Of a stretch of DNA of 22,016 nt, positions 6,770 to 13,810 are shown in pieces. Location: the NCBI GenBank assembly GCA_031425695.1, contig JANPJV010000059.1, positions 1 through 22,016 on the forward strand, read 5' to 3'. The stretch is from JANPJV01 sp031425695. GTDB lineage: Bacteria > Pseudomonadota > Gammaproteobacteria > Xanthomonadales > SZUA-5. The translations under genes and the position numbers were made by a program. Each line of letters begins with the position of its first letter. The first letter of the stretch is position 1. Below the pieces are notes generated by a model. That model did not search any database and was not told the origin of the DNA. It was given only the letters and a program-made list of their open reading frames with translations.

Positions 6770-7824
6770 CCCGCTGGTTGCGATTGTTTTTTCTATCCGC
6801 CCTGCTGCTGCCGACCCTGGTGGGTGCGCACTCGGTGGGGCTGTCGCGAGGGGAATATGCTCTTGCCGGAGCGCAGGTGCAGGCAACCCTGGCATTCGCA
6901 CGTGACGAGCTGGCCGCAGCCTTCCCGACCAGCGACCAGGATCGCGATGGCGATCTTTCAGAGCAGGAACTGGCTGCCGCTCAGCCCGATCTCAGCGCAG
7001 TGCTGCTGCAGACAGTCGTCATCGAAGCAGACGGCTCAGCCTGTCCGGGCAGTGTCATCAGCCTCGCAGCCGTCGAAGGCAATGGTGTCGAGATCGGCAT
7101 GCGTTTCGAATGCGCGGAGCCGCCACAATCGCTGCAGCTGCGCTTCGAACTCTTCGGGCAGCTGAGCTTCGGCCATCGCCATCTAGCCCACCAGGCAGGC
7201 ACGCCGGCGGACGCGACCGCGGTGCTGTTCGAGACTGAGGCGCGCTGGCAGCTTGCCAGCGGCGAGCACGCACCGGTCGGCGACAACGCCTCCATATTCG
7301 GGCTTGGGATCACCCACATTCTCACCGGCTACGATCATCTCGTATTCCTGCTCGGCCTGGTCCTGGTCGGGCGCCGATTGACGCCGCTGCTGGTGCTGGT
7401 CACCGCGTTCACCGCTGGCCACATGATCAGCTTTGGGCTCGCCGCGCTGGATATGGTGGTCCCCGATCCTGGGATCATTGAGCCCCTGATCGCGCTCAGC
7501 ATTGCCTACGTCGGTGTTGAAAACTGGCTGGTTCGCGATCTCTCGCACCGCTGGATGCTGGCTTTCCCGTTCGGCCTGCTGCACGGCTTCGGCTTCGGCG
7601 GCGCCATGCGCGAACTCGCCGTTCCGGCCGATCAACTGCTGCCCTCGCTGCTCTCCTTCAACCTCGGTGTCGAGGCCGGCCAGATCGCCGTCCTGGCAGT
7701 CATGCTGCCGGCGCTCTGGTGCCTGCGGCGCTTCGCGGTGTTCGAACAGTATGGAACGCAGGTGTTGAGCGGCTTGATCGTCGTGGCGGGAGTGGGCTGG
7801 TTCGTGGAGCGAGTTGTCGGCTGA
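6766..7824 (+). CDS. HupE/UreJ-like membrane protein with periplasmic EF-hand domain
   Basis: The 352-residue protein has a signal peptide (cleavage after VGA, leaving His22 as the first mature residue), a periplasmic domain of about 150 residues, and six or seven membrane segments from about residue 180. A textbook EF-hand loop (DQDRDGDLSEQE, residues 57-68, with Asp at 1, 3 and 5, Gly at 6 and Glu at 12) lies in the periplasmic domain. The membrane part has HupE_UreJ_2 signatures: THILTGYDHLVFLLGL, the histidine in TAFTAGHMISFGL, and GLLHGFGFGGAMRE. Relatives HupE and UreJ are nickel permease-like accessory proteins; a transport role for this subfamily is not proven. Its gene overlaps the TPR gene by ATGA. 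Confidence 0.85.
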   Translation: MTRWLRLFFLSALLLPTLVGAHSVGLSRGEYALAGAQVQATLAFARDELAAAFPTSDQDRDGDLSEQELAAAQPDLSAVLLQTVVIEADGSACPGSVISLAAVEGNGVEIGMRFECAEPPQSLQLRFELFGQLSFGHRHLAHQAGTPADATAVLFETEARWQLASGEHAPVGDNASIFGLGITHILTGYDHLVFLLGLVLVGRRLTPLLVLVTAFTAGHMISFGLAALDMVVPDPGIIEPLIALSIAYVGVENWLVRDLSHRWMLAFPFGLLHGFGFGGAMRELAVPADQLLPSLLSFNLGVEAGQIAVLAVMLPALWCLRRFAVFEQYGTQVLSGLIVVAGVGWFVERVVG

Positions 7825-7856
7825 TCGTGCGAAACAAGCGAGTTTTGCTCGACGTG

Positions 7857-7925
7857 GGATCGGACCTTTCGGAACGCTTACCCGCTTATGATCGAAAGGC
7901 GTCCGGACAAGGTCCGGACCCACGC
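7857..7925. repeat. REP-like palindromic element, copy 1 (GTCCGGAC family)
   Basis: This 69-bp element is homologous to that at 21343-21408. Its right arm (7895-7921) contains GTCCGGACAAGGTCCGGAC and is nearly identical to the other copy, while the left arm (7857-7879) is degenerate (CGGACCTTTCGGAACGCTT). It lies 32 bases after the HupE/UreJ-like gene and may act as a 3-prime stem for that operon. The ArsC gene starts 29 bases beyond it. Confidence 0.75.
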
Positions 7926-7954
7926 AAAGCAGCCGACCATCGCAGGCCAACCCA

Positions 7955-8362
7955 ATGCCCCGCCAACTCGCCCCAGTCCTCGACCCCACTGGCGACCAGG
8001 TCGTCATCTTCCACAACCCGGCCTGCTCGAGTTCTCGCAAGGTCCTGGCGCTGATCCGCGACGCCGGTTTCGAGCCGCGCGTCGTCGACTATCAGAAAAC
8101 GCCACCCGACTTCGCGCTGTTGCAACGGCTGGCGCAGCGCGGTGGAATCCCGGCGCGCGCCCTGTTGCGCACAAAAAGCGCGCTCCATGACGAGCTTGGC
8201 CTCAGCGATCCCAGCCTCAGCGACGATGCCCTGCTGGCGGCAATCGCGACGCATCCGATCCTGCTGGAGCGGCCACTGGTGGCAACTGCGACCGGCGCCG
8301 CGGTGTGTCGTCCGATCGAGCGGGTGTTGGGGTTGCTACCCGCGCACACCGGCAAGGGCTAA
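7955..8362 (+). CDS. arsC: Glutaredoxin-dependent arsenate reductase (ArsC family)
   Basis: The 135-residue protein matches the glutaredoxin-coupled ArsC/YffB class, which reduces arsenate to arsenite in the cytoplasm using glutathione. The nucleophilic Cys24 lies in FHNPACSSSRK, followed by KTPPDF, then Arg72 (LLRTK), Arg106 (LLERPLV) and Arg119 (VCRPIERVL). These four residues are each offset by 12 from the catalytic C12, R60, R94 and R107 of plasmid R773 ArsC, so the active site is complete. The first 12 residues are an extra N-terminal tail, and a shorter start is possible. No arsR, arsB or acr3 is adjacent, so the reductase is an orphan; a different oxyanion or a stress role is possible. 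Confidence 0.85.
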   Translation: MPRQLAPVLDPTGDQVVIFHNPACSSSRKVLALIRDAGFEPRVVDYQKTPPDFALLQRLAQRGGIPARALLRTKSALHDELGLSDPSLSDDALLAAIATHPILLERPLVATATGAAVCRPIERVLGLLPAHTGKG

Positions 8363-8487
8363 CCACCCGCGTCGGTGCGCAGCCATTCCGCGAAGTCGGC
8401 CTCCGTGATGTCCCCGGCTGCGAGCTTCTGAGTAGTAATCGAGCAGTCTGCAGCAGTCGCCGAGAGCAACTTGCCGTGGAGACCCAC
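8359..8487 (-). CDS. Possible small or remnant ORF, function unknown
   Basis: A 42-codon frame (GTG start at 8487, TAG at 8359) ends with ITEADFAEWLRTDAGG, an acidic helical tail with plausible protein composition, and overlaps the arsC stop tail-to-tail. The frame stays open upstream to beyond 8546 without an ATG, so it may be the C-terminal remnant of a decayed gene or a spurious frame. There is no ribosome site at the GTG. Otherwise the interval 8363-8545 shows nothing. Confidence 0.2.
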   Translation of the reverse strand: MGLHGKLLSATAADCSITTQKLAAGDITEADFAEWLRTDAGG

Positions 8488-8545
8488 GGCCAGCCACGCA
8501 ACTGGGCGGACCCCGCAACGGCACGATGCCAGCGCTAACGGTGCC

Positions 8546-8809
8546 CTAAGTGCGCTTTCGCGGCCAGTTCTTGTCGGCGATCGCGATCAGGATCAAAGCG
8601 TAGGCGATGAGCCGGATCAAGTAGATGAGCGGGGTTTCTTCGTCAGACGCGCGCGCGACTGCGAGATGAACGCGGTTGACCGCCTCGATGCCAAAGGACA
8701 GCGCGAAGAAGATGAAAAAGCGATCGCGCGTGCTGCGCCAGTAGCGCAGGAAGATCAGCGCGATCACGGCCGAGCCCATGGCAATCGCCCCCATCAGCGC
8801 ACTTTCCAT
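8546..8809 (-). CDS. DUF5985 family small membrane protein (second copy in tandem)
   Basis: The 87-residue protein begins MESALMGAIAMGSAVIALI and has three hydrophobic helices, with the family pattern FLRYWRSTRDRFFIFFALSF near residues 20-40 and a final AYALILIAIADKN. The ATG at 8809 is preferred because GGAGGG precedes it by 6 bases and it starts one base after the stop of the upstream DUF5985 gene. DUF5985 proteins often occur as adjacent pairs and have no known function. The charged loops between helices suggest an inner-membrane location and a small helical bundle, perhaps a heteromer with its neighbour. Confidence 0.78.
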   Translation of the reverse strand: MESALMGAIAMGSAVIALIFLRYWRSTRDRFFIFFALSFGIEAVNRVHLAVARASDEETPLIYLIRLIAYALILIAIADKNWPRKRT

Positions 8810-8810
8810 T

Positions 8811-9080
8811 TCAGCCCTCCTCGAACAGCAGGCCGTAAAGCAGGAGGCACACGGCAGCGAGGGCAAAGCAAGCCCGCCACAGTCCCAGGTCCAGCTCCAC
8901 GAAGACCAGCGCATCCAGCACGAGCATGAGGTTGTTCACCGTCAATGCGACGAAGCACAGTCCGGCCCAGAACAACATCCGGTGGCGCACCTTCGCATAG
9001 CTGCCGAGCAAGGCGATGGCGCAGGCCGCTGCGGTCAAGGCGCACAAGCTGTAGATGACTCCGACAATGCTCAAGCTCAC
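8811..9080 (-). CDS. DUF5985 family small membrane protein (first copy in tandem)
   Basis: The 89-residue protein has three membrane helices and the pattern LLGSYAKVRHRMLFWAGLCF, LTVNNLMLVLDALVF and LDLGLWRACFALAAVCLLLYGLLFEE, which matches the other DUF5985 subtype. The GTG at 9080 overlaps the preceding gene's stop as GTGA; an in-frame TTG two codons later is equally good because AAGGAG is then at standard spacing. It is followed within one base by its paralogue at 8809. Function is unknown. Confidence 0.78.
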   Translation of the reverse strand: MSLSIVGVIYSLCALTAAACAIALLGSYAKVRHRMLFWAGLCFVALTVNNLMLVLDALVFVELDLGLWRACFALAAVCLLLYGLLFEEG

Positions 9081-9466
9081 TCCTTGCGCCAGCGGAAGGC
9101 GTCAGCAAACTGCAGGGCCTTGCGGCTCGTCCGAGAATGGATAAACCGCGTCACTTCGATGAGCTGTCCGCGATAGGCGGCGTGGACCGCAGACACCACC
9201 CTGGCGGTGTCCGGCGTAGCCGGGGCGTAGACGAAAACCGGATCGACCGTTTCGCAGCCGAGAAGACGCAGCTCGCACAGATCGTCCAGCAACCCGCGCG
9301 CCAGGTCTTCCTTGAGGTAGAGCCGCGCAGCAACCTCGCCCACAGACCACACTCGTCCCGGCGCGGAGTCAGTTGCGATCAGCAACAAGGCTTCGAGATG
9401 CGGGACCGAGGCGATGTTCGCGCTCAGGAATCTCCTGACATCGTCGGTGATGAGATCTGCAGCCAC
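9077..9466 (-). CDS. Small winged-helix-like protein, function unknown
   Basis: The 129-residue soluble protein begins at a GTG and contains an N-terminal helix (DVRRFLSANI), a helical core with VPHLEALLLI, and a segment WSVGEVAARLYLKEDLARGLLDDLCELRLL that reads as a winged helix-turn-helix (helix, turn, recognition helix), followed by a VFVYAPATP strand and a long C-terminal helix with RFIHSRTSRKALQF. It may be a DNA-binding or protein-interaction domain. It is first in an overlapping three-gene unit with two DUF5985 membrane proteins, so it probably acts with them, for example as a cytoplasmic partner or regulator. No clear promoter was found upstream. Confidence 0.65.
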   Translation of the reverse strand: MAADLITDDVRRFLSANIASVPHLEALLLIATDSAPGRVWSVGEVAARLYLKEDLARGLLDDLCELRLLGCETVDPVFVYAPATPDTARVVSAVHAAYRGQLIEVTRFIHSRTSRKALQFADAFRWRKE

Positions 9467-9596
9467 GCGGTCAACCGTCCTGATCCAGTTCCGATAACTA
9501 GCGCAAGTGCCCAGGCATGCGCAAGCGTTTGATATTCGCGCGGCTTTTGTGAGCGAGGCGCGCGTCGGCGCGATTACGAGTGCGCCGGCCGCGCCA

Positions 9597-10919
9597 TCAC
9601 GCGCCCATCAACGCATGTGTCAGCACGGGTGAAAAGCCGCCGCCGGGTGTGCGGAAATTGGTGGTCTGACCCTGGTAGACGCGGGCGGCGTAGAGCAGGA
9701 TCCGGCCCTGGTAGGCATAGGCCCGCAGGTCGAACTTCAGCGGCTCGGCAGTGGCTTCAATATGCCGCGATCCCGGGGCCACGATCTGCTGGGCCACGTA
9801 GGTGCCGCCGGCCAGCTCCTTCCAGACCCGTTGGGTGAGCTTGTCGCCGCGGTAGCTGGCCTTGCTGCCGAAGCCGCTGGCCGGCTTGAAGAAGAGCTGC
9901 CGACGTCGGGCCCAGAGCGCGTCGCGATTTTCCGCGGTCAGCAGCAGGGTCGGCGGAATCGCGGCGCCGAGGGAGTCGATGATGTTCGGCTCGACGCCGA
10001 TCGATTCGAGGAAAGTCCGCTCGCCCAGTGCGATCAGATTGCGCTTGTCGGCATACAACGCATGCGCGCGAGGGTGCGGAGTCACCACGACTTCACGGGC
10101 GAGGTAAGCCGCGCGCAGCGCAGCGCTCGCCGGCCCGTCGAGGCTGAAATCGGTCAGCCGGTTGTAGCAGAGGTCGATCTTCCGCTCACCCAGCCAAAGA
10201 CCGCCATTGGAATGCACCAGCTGACGCGGATCGCAGATTTCCGCTTCGATGCCATGCGCGCGGAACAGGGCGCGAAACAACTGGAATTCGGGGTATAGAT
10301 ACTGCTGCTCGGGTGCCTCATCGACGATCGCCAGCGTGCGCAAGGGCTCGTCCCCGCGCTGCAGACTCCACTCATTGAGAAAACTCGAGATAACCTGCCG
10401 CTCGATTTCGCCGGCGCCCGGCGGGGCAAGCACCAACTCGGGGACGCACGCGCGCTGGGCCCGCCCGAGCAGGGCATTGAGCAGCACGCCGCCAGGATTG
10501 GTATTGATCTCGATGAGCTTTGGCCCGTCCGCTTCGAGATGGAAGTCGAAGCCGAGGATTCCCCCAGGCGATCCGGGCTCGAATGCGCTGATCGTTGGCG
10601 CCGTGTGCAACGCCGCCGCGACGTAGCCCGGCATCGCCACGATCTTCTCGATCGCCTGCACCACCACCGCAGTCTGTTCGAGATGCCGGCGCGAAACGAA
10701 AACCGGCAATGTCGAGAACAGATGCGGATGTGATTCGGCGAGGCCCGGCAGCCCGTCGCGTCCAAGTACGCCAGCGAGCTCCTGCTGGAGGGCGGGCAGG
10801 TCGAGACCAATGCAGAAACACTCGCGATTGAGCGTCTGCGCCGAGGCCAGGGGCGAGCACTCACCGGCGCAAGCCGGGTTGGCGATGGTCGCAGCGTCTA
10901 CCTCGCCAGCGCCGATCAT
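9597..10919 (-). CDS. Circularly permuted ATP-grasp-type ligase, substrate unknown
   Basis: The 440-residue protein contains a metal-binding strand GFDFHLEADGPKLIEINTNPGG with EINTNPGG at residues 137-144, and far downstream the glycine-rich ATP-binding loop FFKPASGFGSKASYRG with the lysine at 345. In ordinary ATP-grasp enzymes the lysine loop precedes the E-x-N motif. The reversed order and a middle NK-like segment (YADKRNLIALG) match circularly permuted ATP-grasp enzymes such as the synthetase domain of glutathionylspermidine synthase. Such enzymes form amide bonds through acyl phosphates. The ATG at 10919 overlaps the stop of the upstream FAD oxidoreductase as ATGA; a GTG at 10931 is an alternative. 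The substrate is unknown, and pairing with an oxidoreductase suggests a modified small molecule or peptide. Confidence 0.75.
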   Translation of the reverse strand: MIGAGEVDAATIANPACAGECSPLASAQTLNRECFCIGLDLPALQQELAGVLGRDGLPGLAESHPHLFSTLPVFVSRRHLEQTAVVVQAIEKIVAMPGYVAAALHTAPTISAFEPGSPGGILGFDFHLEADGPKLIEINTNPGGVLLNALLGRAQRACVPELVLAPPGAGEIERQVISSFLNEWSLQRGDEPLRTLAIVDEAPEQQYLYPEFQLFRALFRAHGIEAEICDPRQLVHSNGGLWLGERKIDLCYNRLTDFSLDGPASAALRAAYLAREVVVTPHPRAHALYADKRNLIALGERTFLESIGVEPNIIDSLGAAIPPTLLLTAENRDALWARRRQLFFKPASGFGSKASYRGDKLTQRVWKELAGGTYVAQQIVAPGSRHIEATAEPLKFDLRAYAYQGRILLYAARVYQGQTTNFRTPGGGFSPVLTHALMGA

Positions 10920-12589
10920 CGCAGCGACCACACGACCGCTGCCAGGATAAGCAGCAACAGGATCGGCAAGCTGATGAGGAAATGCGGGGCCCGCACTGCG
11001 TAGAAGACATCATCGATGCGTCCGAGCACGCGCAGCAGGGTCGGCAGGTACTGCGGCAGCACAGTCACGTCTGGCTCGATCACCTGGGCCGCGCGTCGCC
11101 CGCTCTCGACCGCGCCTTCAATGCTCCAGACGTCCGCCGCCGTGCGAGTGTGCGCGCCGGCGAGCACCAGGTTCGTTACCGGGGTCGCTTGCGTGGGCAA
11201 CCACGGCTGGGTATGCGTGGTGGTGACCCACTTTGGCTGGCGCGGACGAATCCCGTCCGGCGAAAACTTCCACTCGTGCCAGATCTCCAGCTTGATGATC
11301 TGGAACGAGCTCAATGGGCGGCCATGGTTGGCTGCGCGGATCAGCGCATCGAGCGCGCCGCAGCGCAGCAACTGGGCCTTCACTTCCTCGACGAACTGCT
11401 CCTCCGTGCAGCGCTCGACCGCTACCCCGGTCAACGCCCCAGGTACGTTGGAGACGCACGAGGTGCCGGTCCACAATGAGCGCACGTCCTCGCCAAGGTC
11501 GACATTGCGCGCCCACACCTGCTCCTCGGCGAAGATCGTCAGGTTGTATTCCGAATCGGCGATCACCAGGCCGCAGCGCGGGCGCGGCCACAGAATGCGC
11601 TCGCCAAAAGCGATGCGGAAGGAAACCTGCGTATGCGGACCATCCTGGGTTAATGGCCGGAAGAAACGCAATTGTTCGAGCCGCGCGAGATCCGGTGTGC
11701 GCTCGAGGATCTCGGCTGCGGCAAACGGATGAGTTGCGAGCACATGCATGTCGGCCTCGACGCGTTCGCCCGAAGCGAGTACGCCGGCCGTGATGCGGCT
11801 GCCATCGAAGTCCAGGCGCTGCAGGCTTTGCTCGACCTTGATCTCGACCCCGTGATCATTGAGGTCGACCAGCCAGCGGTCGAACCAGAACTCGCTGCTC
11901 GGCCCGCGCAGCAACAGCCAGCCCGAACGCGCGCCCTGCATCCAGGGCGGGCCTTCGGCGTCGGCTGGGTGCTTGTGCGCCGGCCGCGTGATCAGTTGGC
12001 GGCGAAAAAAGAGCCCGGTCGTGTGCAGAGAGACCCGCGTCCAGTCCGACCCGATCCAGGGACCAAGGCAGGCTACCCAAGTCGACCAGGCGACCGGCGA
12101 GAGCCGCTTCTTGAATTGCGCCGCGGCATTGAGGCGCGCGTAGTACTGCTCGCTGCGCCGATTCGCGGTCCAGGTTTTCAGCATCAGCCACGCCCAGCGA
12201 CGGCGGTCCCGCGGGCTCATCCGGAACATCTTGCAGACGTCGACGGTGACCCCTTCGGAATCGTCGAACTGCGCCTCCCCCTGGTCCGGGGCCACCCCGA
12301 AATCGATCGGCCGTGACAGTGCACGGTCGTAGACGCTGCCGAGCGAATCGAACGGGATCTGTTTCATCAGATCGAACACGTTGTGATACCACGGGCCCAT
12401 GCCGTGCCAGGAGTATTCGGAGGGCATGTGGTCGTCCGCGGCGCGGCGCGCGCTGCGAAAGAACCCGCCGATCTCCGCATTGCTCTCGAACACGCGCACC
12501 CGCCAGCCACGCCGTGCAAGCTCGTGCGCCGCACTCAATCCGGCGATGCCGGCGCCATAGATCGCGACGGTTTTTTCAGTCACTTGCAT
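10916..12589 (-). CDS. FAD-dependent oxidoreductase with C-terminal membrane anchor
   Basis: The 557-residue protein opens with the dinucleotide-binding fold VAIYGAGIAGLSAAHEL (GxGxxG at 12-17, acidic E35), followed by SWHGMGPWYHN, a substrate region with a long tryptophan-rich stretch, and the C-terminal flavin motif NLVLAGAHTRTAADVWSIEGAVESG. It belongs to the amine oxidase/phytoene desaturase-like superfamily and lacks clear signatures of known subfamilies. The last 24 residues form a single hydrophobic helix, so it is tail-anchored in the inner membrane. The start at 12589 gives a compact Rossmann N-terminus; upstream in-frame codons add unrelated sequence. It forms an operon with the permuted ATP-grasp gene, so the two probably act on one product. 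Confidence 0.75.
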   Translation of the reverse strand: MQVTEKTVAIYGAGIAGLSAAHELARRGWRVRVFESNAEIGGFFRSARRAADDHMPSEYSWHGMGPWYHNVFDLMKQIPFDSLGSVYDRALSRPIDFGVAPDQGEAQFDDSEGVTVDVCKMFRMSPRDRRRWAWLMLKTWTANRRSEQYYARLNAAAQFKKRLSPVAWSTWVACLGPWIGSDWTRVSLHTTGLFFRRQLITRPAHKHPADAEGPPWMQGARSGWLLLRGPSSEFWFDRWLVDLNDHGVEIKVEQSLQRLDFDGSRITAGVLASGERVEADMHVLATHPFAAAEILERTPDLARLEQLRFFRPLTQDGPHTQVSFRIAFGERILWPRPRCGLVIADSEYNLTIFAEEQVWARNVDLGEDVRSLWTGTSCVSNVPGALTGVAVERCTEEQFVEEVKAQLLRCGALDALIRAANHGRPLSSFQIIKLEIWHEWKFSPDGIRPRQPKWVTTTHTQPWLPTQATPVTNLVLAGAHTRTAADVWSIEGAVESGRRAAQVIEPDVTVLPQYLPTLLRVLGRIDDVFYAVRAPHFLISLPILLLLILAAVVWSLR

Positions 12590-12711
12590 TAGCTCGGGCG
12601 CGGCGTGGCAACGGTCGTATCCAAGTACAAGATGGCTCGGGCCAACCATAGCGCTCGGCGTCGGAGCAATGTAGCCCGCAAAAGCGCGGAGCCGATCCAA
12701 TAGGCGACCAT
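12589..12711 (-). CDS. Possible small hydrophobic ORF coupled to the oxidoreductase gene
   Basis: A 40-codon frame from ATG 12711 encodes a short basic, hydrophobic peptide (starts MVAYWIGSALLRATLL) whose TAA overlaps the oxidoreductase ATG as TAATG, a typical coupling arrangement. The only ribosome signal is a weak GGTGG, and no homologue is recognised. It may be a leader peptide or chance. The rest of the 12590-12775 gap holds nothing I can identify. Confidence 0.25.
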   Translation of the reverse strand: MVAYWIGSALLRATLLRRRALWLARAILYLDTTVATPRPS

Positions 12712-12775
12712 GCCACCAATGAAAAGGGCCGGATCAGTCGCCTGACCCAGCCCTCGTTTCCGCTCGATGAAATCG

Positions 12776-13147
12776 TCAGTAGCGGTTGCGTCCGGTCGCG
12801 TAGAGGTTGCGGGCGCGGACCGCGCGGACACCACCGACGCTATCGGCGACCTCTCGCGCGAGCAGGCGATCCCGCTCGCTGACGACACGGCCGGCCAGGG
12901 TCACGACGCCATTATTCACATACACCTCGACGAAGCGTGCGCGCCAGCCGAGGGTCTCGTTGATGGACGCCAGGACCCGGCCACGGATCGCCCGATCACT
13001 GTAGACCGGACGGTAGCGCCCGTCGTATTCACTGCGACGATCGTCATAGCGGTAATCACCAGGGTAGTACTGCGCGCTTCCGATCGACGGCGCAGTCAGG
13101 GCCGCAATCGCGACCAGCACAGCCATTTTCAAAGATGCAGTTTTCAT
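12776..13147 (-). CDS. BON-domain periplasmic protein
   Basis: The 123-residue protein has a signal peptide (cleavage near GSAQ), an Arg/Tyr/Asp-rich low-complexity segment (YYPGDYRYDDRRSEYDGRY), and a single BON domain (about residues 50-115) with the pattern DRAIRGRVLASI, VEVYVNNGVVTLAGRVVSERDR and VRARNL. BON domains bind phospholipid membranes or link envelope proteins, and members such as OsmY are induced by osmotic stress. GAGGAGA lies 7 bases before the ATG at 13147. The upstream 13148-13305 interval holds a stem-loop (13268-13297, 9-bp GAGCGGCGT/ACGCCGCTC arms) but no gene. Confidence 0.82.
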   Translation of the reverse strand: MKTASLKMAVLVAIAALTAPSIGSAQYYPGDYRYDDRRSEYDGRYRPVYSDRAIRGRVLASINETLGWRARFVEVYVNNGVVTLAGRVVSERDRLLAREVADSVGGVRAVRARNLYATGRNRY

Positions 13148-13267
13148 GATCTGTCTCCTCGAAGACGGATGTTCGCCGTGGGTGCAGACTGGCCGCGAGC
13201 GGCGCAACCGAATATGAATCCAGCCGTGATCGACACGTGGAGAGTCAGGTCAGGTTTGGCAAGGTAT

Positions 13268-13297
13268 GAGCGGCGTTTACTCGACCGTACGCCGCTC
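13268..13297 (-). terminator. Stem-loop downstream of the small lipoprotein gene
   Basis: GAGCGGCGT and ACGCCGCTC form a 9-bp stem with a 12-base loop, starting 8 bases past the lipoprotein stop on the minus strand. There is no T-run beyond it, so it is at best a weak terminator or a 3-prime stabiliser. Confidence 0.35.
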
Positions 13298-13305
13298 GGA
13301 GCCCT

Positions 13306-13743
13306 TTATTGGCTCAGCCGGACGGTATCGCAAAGCGGCTTGCTGCGCTGGAAGATCTTTGGATCGGCATCGTGGACGCCACCTTCCTTGTCGACTCGAA
13401 CATAGCGAGCCAGCGCGCACGGCCCAGTCTGCCGGAATTTCTCCGAAAGACTGCCGTGGTTGTCGGCGGCCGGATCCCACTGGATCTCGATTTCGTTGCC
13501 GTTCTTGGTATAGGTGCCGGAGACCGCTTCGCCGGACATGTTTGCCCAGGTCTTGCTGGCCTTGGTATCGCTGTTGAAGACCACTCGCATGCCGTCAACC
13601 TCATAAGTCGCAAAAGCGACGTCACCGAAACCGGCCGCAGCGCCCGCGGGGGAGCTGGCAGTGGTCGCCTCCGGCTCGCCTCCGCCGCAACCGGACAGCA
13701 TCGCGACGATCAGTGCGCACGCAACGGCTCTTGCTGGGTTCAT
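13306..13743 (-). CDS. Small lipoprotein, function unknown
   Basis: The 145-residue protein has a lipoprotein signal peptide with lipobox MLSGC (lipidated Cys about residue 19), then a Gly/Ala/Ser linker and a beta-rich domain of about 100 residues with GDVAFATYEV, MRVVFNSDT, GTYTKNGNEIEIQWDP and VRVDKEGGVHDADPKIFQRS. CAGGAG precedes the ATG by 7 bases. It has two cysteines late in the chain (PCAL and PLCD) that could pair. It may be a calycin- or OB-like fold, but no family is recognised. The gene lies just past the cyclase, separated by 67 bases. Confidence 0.75.
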   Translation of the reverse strand: MNPARAVACALIVAMLSGCGGGEPEATTASSPAGAAAGFGDVAFATYEVDGMRVVFNSDTKASKTWANMSGEAVSGTYTKNGNEIEIQWDPAADNHGSLSEKFRQTGPCALARYVRVDKEGGVHDADPKIFQRSKPLCDTVRLSQ

Positions 13744-13810
13744 CTGCAACTCCTGGAATGGGATGTGGGCATCGCGCTCGCGCGCCAGGCTGACAACGCA
13801 GTCGGGCGCT

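Noticed and set aside
9467..9596. Possible promoter or sigma-E-type site (GGAACT) before the winged-helix-like gene
   Set aside because: No matching -10 element at the right distance; the rest of the interval shows only GC-rich sequence without a clear stem.
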